Below are positions 59,568-64,000 of a stretch of 64,000 nt of DNA, one piece after another; the stretch's first letter is position 1; the number at the start of each line of letters is the position of its first letter. The position numbers and the translations under genes were made by a program. The notes under the pieces are model-generated. The model saw only the letters and a program-made list of their open reading frames with translations. It was not told the DNA's origin and made no database searches. The stretch lies in NCBI RefSeq assembly GCF_021044625.1, contig NZ_CP087999.1:2001001-2065000 (forward strand), given 5' to 3'. This stretch comes from Geomonas sp. RF6. GTDB lineage: Bacteria; Desulfobacterota; Desulfuromonadia; Geobacterales; Geobacteraceae.

Positions 59568-60977
59568 GTGCAGATACAATTCGGAACCGACGGCTGGCGT
59601 GGCGTCATCGCCGACACCTTTACTTTTGACAATCTCTCACTGGTGGCGCAGGCCACCATGGACTACCTGCACCGTGAAGGGCTGGCGCAGAAGGGGCTGG
59701 TGATAGGGTACGACAGGCGCTTCCTCTCCAGGGAATTTGCCGAGAGGGTCGCGGAGATCGCGGCGGGCAATGATATCCGCGTGGAGCTCTCCGATGGCCA
59801 CGCCCCCACCCCGGCGGTTTCCTGGGCGGTATTCGAGCGCGGCGCAGGCGCCGGCGTCATGATCACCGCAAGTCACAATCCCCCCCGCTACAACGGTTTC
59901 AAGATAAAGGAAGCATTCGGCGGCTCCGCACGCCCGAGCACCACGAAGGCGCTCGAGGCTGTCGTGGCGGAGAACATGGCCAGCGGCCGCAGGGTCGAGT
60001 CGATCCCGCTCGCCGACGCGCTCGCCTCCGGGATGGTGCGGCGCTTCGATGCCTCCGCCCCGTACCTGGCCCAGTTGGAGCGCTACGTGGACATCGAGGC
60101 GATCCGGGGGAGCGGGATCGCTGCGGTCGTCGATCCGATGTTCGGCGCCGGGTGCGGCATCCTGCCGAAGCTGGTCCCGGGGCTCGTGGAAATAAACGGC
60201 ACCGAGAACCCCTCCTTCGGCGGGCATCCGCCTGAGCCGATTGCGGAGCACCTCGAGGAGCTCGGCGCCCTCGTCGCCAGCGGCAAGTTCAAGGTGGGGC
60301 TCGCGCTGGACGGTGACGCGGACCGCATAGGCGCCGTCGACGAGAGCGGCGAGTTCTTCTCATCGCACAAGATATTCACGGTCCTCCTGCGCCATCTCTA
60401 CGAGCGAAAAGGGGTGCGGGGGGGTGTGGTGAAGACGGTTTCCACCACGAGGATGATCGATCTCCTCGCGGAGAAGTACGGGCTTCCCCTGTACGAGACC
60501 CCGATCGGCTTCAAGCACATCTGCGAGCTGATGCTGGAACACGACATCCTCATGGGTGGCGAGGAGTCCGGCGGCCTCGGCGTCAAGGGGCACATCCCGG
60601 AGCGCGACGGGATCCTCATGGGGCTTCTCCTCCTCGAGGCGATGGCGACGAGCGGCAAGGGGCTGCGCCAGCTCCTGGAAGAGACGATGGACGAGATCGG
60701 GCACTTCTACTACTCCCGCATCGACCTCGGTATAGAGCAGTCCGCGAAAGAGCGGCTGGTGCGCGAGCTCTCCGCCGGCGGGATCGATACCATCGCGGGG
60801 CTGAAGGTTGTGGAGACGAACTTCAGGGACGGCTTCAAGTTCATCTTTGCCGATCGCTCCTGGCTCCTGATCCGCCCCTCCGGGACGGAGCCGGTGCTGA
60901 GGCTGTACAGCGAGGCGGGGAACATCGAGCAGGTGAACTCCTTGCTGAGCGCCGCGCGGGGGATCGCGGGGGTATAG
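59568..60977 (+). CDS. Phosphoglucomutase/phosphomannomutase family protein
   Basis: A protein of 469 residues starting at GTG behind CAGGAGG. The alpha-D-phosphohexomutase motifs are complete: FGTDGWRG at the N-terminus, active-site Ser in ITASHNPPRYNGFK, metal loop DGDADR and phosphate loop RPSGTEPVLRLY. It interconverts hexose 1- and 6-phosphates for envelope sugars or glycogen. Substrate choice (glucose, mannose or glucosamine) cannot be read from the motifs. Confidence 0.92.
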   Translation: MQIQFGTDGWRGVIADTFTFDNLSLVAQATMDYLHREGLAQKGLVIGYDRRFLSREFAERVAEIAAGNDIRVELSDGHAPTPAVSWAVFERGAGAGVMITASHNPPRYNGFKIKEAFGGSARPSTTKALEAVVAENMASGRRVESIPLADALASGMVRRFDASAPYLAQLERYVDIEAIRGSGIAAVVDPMFGAGCGILPKLVPGLVEINGTENPSFGGHPPEPIAEHLEELGALVASGKFKVGLALDGDADRIGAVDESGEFFSSHKIFTVLLRHLYERKGVRGGVVKTVSTTRMIDLLAEKYGLPLYETPIGFKHICELMLEHDILMGGEESGGLGVKGHIPERDGILMGLLLLEAMATSGKGLRQLLEETMDEIGHFYYSRIDLGIEQSAKERLVRELSAGGIDTIAGLKVVETNFRDGFKFIFADRSWLLIRPSGTEPVLRLYSEAGNIEQVNSLLSAARGIAGV

Positions 60978-61016
60978 CAGCCGCAGTCGAGTGGAGCGTC
61001 GAAGGGGACAGTGAAA

Positions 61017-61050
61017 GGGGACAGTCCCCCTGATTAAGGGGACTGTCCCC
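61017..61050. repeat. GGGGACAGTCCCC inverted repeat
   Basis: GGGGACAGTCCCCCT and AAGGGGACTGTCCCC face each other with a 4-nt gap; each arm is itself nearly palindromic. No T-tract follows, so it is more a repeat or binding site than a terminator. Confidence 0.6.
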
Positions 61051-61081
61051 CTCACCGACTTGCCTCCTGCGCCCAAGAATC

Positions 61082-61110
61082 TTGAAATGGCCCAGCACAT
61101 TTGCTATAAC
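61082..61110 (+). promoter_or_regulatory. Sigma-70-like promoter of mglBA
   Basis: TTGAAA, 17-bp spacer, TATAAC, about 38 bp upstream of the roadblock gene. Confidence 0.65.
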
Positions 61111-61148
61111 GTCCGCTGGCCGAAAATATTTCCACACAAGGAGTCACC

Positions 61149-61640
61149 ATGGCGAATCCTCAGATGGTTATGTACGATGAGGAATTCCAACAGATAAATG
61201 CTGTCATTGAGAAGCTTTTGCGGGAAGCGAACGCCAAGGTCATCTTCCTGGTGGACAAGAACGGCCAACTTATCACGGGGTGCGGCGAGACCGAGCGTTT
61301 CGACACCACCTCCCTTGCCTCCCTGACCGCAGGGAACATCGCCGCCACCGGCGGCCTCGCGAAGCTCATCGGCGAGAAGGAATTCTCCATCCTCTTTCAC
61401 GAAGGGGAGAAGGACAACCTTCACATCTCCATCGTCGCCGGCAGGGTAATTCTGGTCGTCCTCTTCGACAGCCGCTCTTCCCTGGGCCTGGTTCGCCTGA
61501 GGGTGAAGAAGGCCTCCGAGGAGCTGAGCGCCATCTTCGGCCGACTGACGGAAAAGGCGGCAGAGAAGGAGAAGAGCGGCGAGAGCGACTTCCCCTTTGC
61601 CGAGATCACCGACGACGACATCGACAATCTTTTCAACTGA
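61149..61640 (+). CDS. mglB: Roadblock/LC7-domain protein, MglB-like
   Basis: A protein of 163 residues with one roadblock/LC7 fold (residues 10-125: INAVIEKLLREANAKVIFLV, SLTAGNIAATGGLAKLIGEK, GRVILVVLFDSRSSLGLVRL). MglB proteins activate GTP hydrolysis by MglA and set cell polarity. It lies 146 bp upstream of the MglA-like gene. The acidic C-terminal tail (EITDDDIDNLFN) could be a contact site. Confidence 0.88.
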   Translation: MANPQMVMYDEEFQQINAVIEKLLREANAKVIFLVDKNGQLITGCGETERFDTTSLASLTAGNIAATGGLAKLIGEKEFSILFHEGEKDNLHISIVAGRVILVVLFDSRSSLGLVRLRVKKASEELSAIFGRLTEKAAEKEKSGESDFPFAEITDDDIDNLFN

Positions 61641-61786
61641 CACGGGACCATCTCCCGCTCCTGCACACGTTCAGGTTCCTGAGAAGGAAACCGGCCCGCA
61701 CCATGGTCATGGTGATTCCTGTCGCAACCGCCCCCTGGCGGCACCGGCGACGGGAAGGACATTATAGAAGAACGAGGTAACGCCGG

Positions 61787-62371
61787 ATGTCTTTCATCAA
61801 CTACGCTTCCCGAGAAATCAACTGCAAGATCGTTTACTACGGCCCCGGCCTCTGCGGCAAAACGACGAACCTGCAGTACGTCTACCAGAAGACCGCGCCG
61901 GAAGCGAAGGGGAAGATGATCAGCCTCGCCACCGAGACCGAGCGTACCCTCTTCTTCGACTTCCTCCCTCTGGCACTGGGCGAGATCCGCGGCTTCAAGA
62001 CGCGCTTTCATCTCTACACGGTTCCCGGGCAGGTCTTCTACGATGCGTCGCGAAAGCTGATCCTGAAAGGTGTGGACGGGGTGGTGTTCGTGGCGGACTC
62101 GCAGGAAGAGCGGATGGATGCCAACATCGAGTCGGTGGAGAACCTGCGCATCAACCTGGAGGAGCAGGGGTACGATCTGGACAAGATCCCCTACGTTGTC
62201 CAGTACAACAAGCGCGACCTGCCGAACCTGGTGAGCGTGGAGGAGTTGAGGCGGGAACTGAATCCGACGGGAGTGCCCGATTTCGAGGCGTGCGCCACGA
62301 CCGGCGAGGGGGTCTTCGAGACGCTGAAGGCGGTGGCAAAGCTCATACTGCACGATCTGAAAAAAGGGTAG
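61787..62371 (+). CDS. mglA: MglA-like small GTPase
   Basis: A protein of 194 residues. G1 is [13 protein letters not shown], the switch region has FFDFLPL and [13 protein letters not shown], and G4 is NKRDLPN. MglA controls polarity and motility in Myxococcus; in the Geobacter group it may set pilus or flagellum placement. Together with the roadblock protein it forms the usual GTPase-GAP pair. GAACGAGGTAACGCCGG precedes the ATG. Confidence 0.93.
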   Translation: MSFINYASREINCKIVYYGPGLCGKTTNLQYVYQKTAPEAKGKMISLATETERTLFFDFLPLALGEIRGFKTRFHLYTVPGQVFYDASRKLILKGVDGVVFVADSQEERMDANIESVENLRINLEEQGYDLDKIPYVVQYNKRDLPNLVSVEELRRELNPTGVPDFEACATTGEGVFETLKAVAKLILHDLKKG

Positions 62372-62379
62372 AGAAAGAA

Positions 62380-62415
62380 AAAGCGGCGAGGTGGAAACCT
62401 CGCCGCTTTTCGCTT
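62380..62415 (+). terminator. Rho-independent terminator between mglA and uvrC
   Basis: A perfect 13-bp stem AAAGCGGCGAGGT/ACCTCGCCGCTTT with a 4-nt loop, followed by TCGCTTTT. On the minus strand TTTCTTTCTC follows, so it may serve both convergent genes. Confidence 0.85.
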
Positions 62416-62439
62416 TTGGGCCACCTTTTTGTGGCTCGT

Positions 62440-62481
62440 CCGACTAGTCCGACTGGTCTGACTGGTCTGACTGGTCTGACA
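62440..62481. repeat. 9-bp tandem repeat at the end of uvrC
   Basis: About 4.7 units of GTCTGACTG/GTCCGACTG. It codes for the last residues (SDQ)n of UvrC, so unit number changes only the tail length. A similar GTCGGACCAGTCTGAC stretch lies after the fabH-like gene at 10636. Confidence 0.8.
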
Positions 62482-64000
62482 GCGGTACCGCTGGATGCAG
62501 CCTCTCGTACACCGCCTGCGCGGCGCTCCCCCCCAGCCCCGGAACCGCTTCGAGCTCTGCGAGGGAGGCCTCCTGCACTTTCCTCAGGCTCCCGAAATGC
62601 ATCAGCAGGGCCTTCTTCCTCTTCGGCCCGATCCCCGGCACATTTTCCAGCTCCGAGGTCGTGATCTTCTTGCTCCGTATCGCTTTGTGGTAGGTGATGG
62701 CAAAGCGGTGCGCCTCGTCGCGAATCCGCGCCAGCAGGAGGAGCGCGGGGGAGTTCTGGCGCATCGACACCGGGTTCTTCCGCCCGGGGAGAAAGACCCT
62801 CTCCTCGCTTCTCTTTATCTCCGCCTGCTCCATCTCCCGCTCGACCCGGCTCTTGGCGAGCCCCGCGGCCTGCACCCCTGAGACGTCCAGCTCCCTCAGG
62901 ACCGAAGTCAGGACATTGAGCTGCCCGATGCCGCCGTCCACCACGATGAGATCGGGAAAGGCTTCCTTCTCCTCGCCGCCGGAAAAGCGGCGCGACAGCA
63001 CCTCCCGCATCATCCCGAAGTCGTCGGACTGCAGCACCTCGCGGATGCGGTAGCGCCGGTACAGCGATTTCTGCGCCTTGCCGTCCACAAAGACGACGCG
63101 GCTCCCCACCGCCATCTCCCCCTGGATGTTGGAGATGTCGTAGCACTCGATGCGCGACGGGGGGGCGGGGAGGGCGAGCTTGTCGGCAAGCTCCGACAGC
63201 ACTTTCGTCGTCTCCCCCTCCTTCGCCGCGCGCTCCTTTGCCGCGGTCAGGGCATTTTTCTCGGCAAGCTTCACCATATCGAGCTTCGCGCCGCGCTGCG
63301 GCACCGCGATGCGCACCCTCTTTCCGGAAACCTCCGAGAGAAGTTCCTCCAGAGCGTCCGGCTCCGGGATCGGGATCGGGAGGAGTATCTCCGGCGGGAT
63401 CGGGGTTCCCTGGCCGTAGTACTCGTTGAGGAAGGAGGCGAGTCCCTCTTCCGTCTCCATCTCCCAGGCGAAGCAGAAGTTGCGGCTTCCGGTGAGGGCG
63501 CCGCCGCGGATGTGCAGAAGGGCGATCTGCACGTCGTCCCCTTCCCGGCAAAAGGAGAAAACATCGCTGTCCCCGCCGCGCGCGACGACCTTCTGGCGCT
63601 CCACGGTCATCTCGATGTAGCGGACGAGGTCTCGGTAGCGGGCCGCCTCCTCGTACTGCATCTCCTCGGACGCCTTGTTCATCTTCGTGCGGAACATCCG
63701 CGCGATCTCGGTGTTCTTCCCCTCGAGGAAGAGGGCGGCTCCCTCGGCGAGCGCCATATACTCTTCCGCCGTGATCTTGTTGTGGCACGGGGCGGCGCAC
63801 TGCTTCATCTGGTAGAAGAGGCAGGGACGGTTGCGGCGTCGGCACGCCTCCATCGGGTAGTGGCGCAGCGGGAAGATCTTGTACAGCTGCTTCATGACCT
63901 CGCGTGCCGCCACCGCCGAGGAGTATGGGCCAAAGTAGCGGGCGCCATCGGAAGGGACCTTGCGCACGATGGAGAGGCGCGGGAATTCTTCCTTCATGTC
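62444..64000 (-). CDS. uvrC: Excinuclease ABC subunit C, C-terminal part (5' end outside window)
   Basis: At least 518 codons are present. The frame has DGARYFGPY and the cysteine cluster ACRRRNRPCLFYQMKQCAAP, the UvrB-binding UVR motif (ASEEMQYEEAARYRDLV), the RNase H-like nuclease (IECYDISNIQGEMAVGS, LIVVDGGIGQLN) and helix-hairpin-helix motifs (VPGIGPKRKKALLMHFGSL). The N-terminal GIY-YIG nuclease lies beyond the edge; the Met at 63997 is internal. UvrC makes both incisions in nucleotide excision repair. The C-terminus ends in Ser-Asp-Gln repeats coded by a 9-bp tandem repeat. Confidence 0.95.
   Translation of the reverse strand, partial: DMKEEFPRLSIVRKVPSDGARYFGPYSSAVAAREVMKQLYKIFPLRHYPMEACRRRNRPCLFYQMKQCAAPCHNKITAEEYMALAEGAALFLEGKNTEIARMFRTKMNKASEEMQYEEAARYRDLVRYIEMTVERQKVVARGGDSDVFSFCREGDDVQIALLHIRGGALTGSRNFCFAWEMETEEGLASFLNEYYGQGTPIPPEILLPIPIPEPDALEELLSEVSGKRVRIAVPQRGAKLDMVKLAEKNALTAAKERAAKEGETTKVLSELADKLALPAPPSRIECYDISNIQGEMAVGSRVVFVDGKAQKSLYRRYRIREVLQSDDFGMMREVLSRRFSGGEEKEAFPDLIVVDGGIGQLNVLTSVLRELDVSGVQAAGLAKSRVEREMEQAEIKRSEERVFLPGRKNPVSMRQNSPALLLLARIRDEAHRFAITYHKAIRSKKITTSELENVPGIGPKRKKALLMHFGSLRKVQEASLAELEAVPGLGGSAAQAVYERLHPAVPLSDQSDQSDQSD

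Noticed and set aside
61017-61050. Terminator after the phosphohexomutase gene
   Set aside because: The inverted repeat is strong but no T-tract follows on either side, so it is listed only as a repeat.

Overview
The window is GC-rich bacterial DNA that fits the Geobacter group (Desulfuromonadota, Geobacterales). Pointers are the MglB-MglA pair, a short split ResB next to CcsA, several orphan sensor kinases with the IAHQW..PLN type histidine box, FlgO-type envelope proteins, a c-di-AMP riboswitch in front of a KimA-type transporter, and many GC-rich palindromic repeats. The genus assignment is an inference from gene content, not from a marker gene.

Layout. 0-5.1 kb (minus strand): the edge of a MazEF-like toxin-antitoxin pair, a 21-bp tandem repeat array, tRNA-Ala(CGC), then radA - dksA-like - sensor kinase. 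5.5-10.6 kb: a HEAT-repeat protein and an HD-GYP protein that share an N-terminal domain, a second HEAT protein, a small membrane protein and a FabH-like ketosynthase. 10.7-15.3 kb: a CheR-like methyltransferase and two paralogous chemoreceptors, each behind a sigma-28-like promoter. 15.4-20.6 kb: a nest of mobile DNA. Two almost identical IS4-family copies bracket a second 21-bp array and together form a composite transposon with a 9-bp target duplication. The transposon sits inside a dispersed palindromic repeat that also received an ISL3-family element. 20.6-25.1 kb: a secreted protein and two orphan sensor kinases.

25.2-30.5 kb looks like a potassium module: KimA-like transporter with its own promoter and c-di-AMP riboswitch, then a KdpD-like kinase lacking the N-terminal KdpD domain and a KdpE-like regulator. 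30.7-34.9 kb: a broken pentapeptide-repeat gene, a lipoprotein plus two FlgO-family proteins, a PAS protein, a PAS-LytTR regulator and a YbiI-type zinc-finger protein. 35.2-40.7 kb: a large FG-GAP lipoprotein and a two-gene putative DNA-repair operon (TIGR03915/TIGR03916 types). 40.8-47 kb is accessory: a third 21-bp-period array, a NERD nuclease-like protein with a duplicated zinc ribbon, a REP-associated transposase with flanking inverted repeats and a duplicated tail, and a one-gene ATPase-TIR protein that is the best defence candidate.

47-64 kb is mostly core: ssb, glutaminyl cyclase, PlsC-like acyltransferase, RNase J, FtsK, a GcvR-like ACT protein, peptide deformylase, CcsA-ResB, a periplasmic cyclophilin, phosphohexomutase, MglB-MglA and the C-terminal part of UvrC. 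Repeats are interspersed, including a tandem duplication behind resB and a second, uninterrupted copy of the dispersed element that hosts the transposon nest.

Gene calls rest on translated motifs and context read by eye. No database search was run, so family names are from recognition.
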